A stretch of DNA of 64,000 nucleotides, from contig JAFXDD010000020.1 of the NCBI GenBank assembly GCA_017516285.1, forward strand, positions 16,541 to 80,540, given 5' to 3'. The notes beneath the pieces were generated by a model, which was not told where the DNA came from, searched no databases, and saw only the letters and a program-made list of their open reading frames with translations. Both the position numbers and the translations under genes were made by a program. This DNA is from Lachnospiraceae bacterium (lineage in GTDB: Bacteria > Bacillota_A > Clostridia > Lachnospirales > Lachnospiraceae). The first letter of the stretch is position 1. The number at the start of each line of letters is the position of its first letter. Shown here piece after piece: positions 63,926 through 64,000 of this stretch.

Positions 63926-64000
63926 ATGTCATAATCACTTATGTAATGTTCTCTTTTGGCATACCTTAATAAGCCTATCCTGTGATAGACTTACGTCGTA

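Noticed and set aside
1..64000. Many open frames antisense or out of frame to long genes
   Set aside because: They lack ribosome sites and known motifs and overlap confident genes.

Overview
The window looks like chromosome of a low-to-mid GC anaerobic gut Firmicute, most likely a Lachnospiraceae member. The reasons are AAGGAGG-type ribosome sites, sigma-A-like promoters, ECF-type S components, a heterodimeric ABC exporter pair, a CUT1 sugar ABC system without its own ATPase, and glutamate fermentation by the B12-dependent methylaspartate route. No rRNA, tRNA, CRISPR array or prophage was recognised. All identifications come from reading the sequence and were not checked against any database.

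Layout. 1-3.8 kb: the end of a Gfo/Idh/MocA oxidoreductase gene, an intact IS3-family element (626-2414) lying in the loop of a bidirectional terminator, then nagB and a queT-like gene with a preQ1-I-like riboswitch. 4-11.2 kb: a multidrug-type ABC exporter pair plus a MATE pump, a PLP aminotransferase and uppP. 11.3-41 kb: a large glycan-utilisation locus. It begins with divergent promoters for a membrane-anchored AraC-type regulator and an M20 peptidase gene, and continues with a DUF4450-like protein, two related TIM-barrel glycosidase-like proteins, a GH3 enzyme with the NagZ Asp-His dyad, a serine hydrolase, a 1611-residue surface protein with a sialidase-like propeller, a sugar isomerase, two permeases and a binding lipoprotein, two alpha/beta hydrolases, a HAD phosphatase, a NanA-type lyase, a creatininase-family protein and an AEC transporter. 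It ends in gene debris: a frameshifted remnant of a second nanA and an internally deleted Rpn/PD-(D/E)XK gene.

42-57.4 kb: mntP, then a fermentation island. Leftward genes are citC, a P-loop protein and citXG. Rightward genes are citD, citE, citF, a two-subunit class-I fumarase-like hydratase and a GntR regulator, then glutamate mutase S, its reactivase, mutase E and methylaspartate ammonia-lyase. Together these fit glutamate -> 3-methylaspartate -> mesaconate -> citramalate -> acetate + pyruvate, so the 'citrate lyase' is more likely citramalate lyase and the 'fumarase' mesaconase. citF carries an apparent one-base frameshift. A cobalamin riboswitch follows, upstream of a DUF4430-type lipoprotein and an ECF S component, probably B12 uptake for the mutase.

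57.5-64 kb: a CNNM/CorC-type membrane protein, a DeoR-type repressor divergent from an Ldh2-family dehydrogenase and malic enzyme, an MgtC-like protein and mannose-6-phosphate isomerase.
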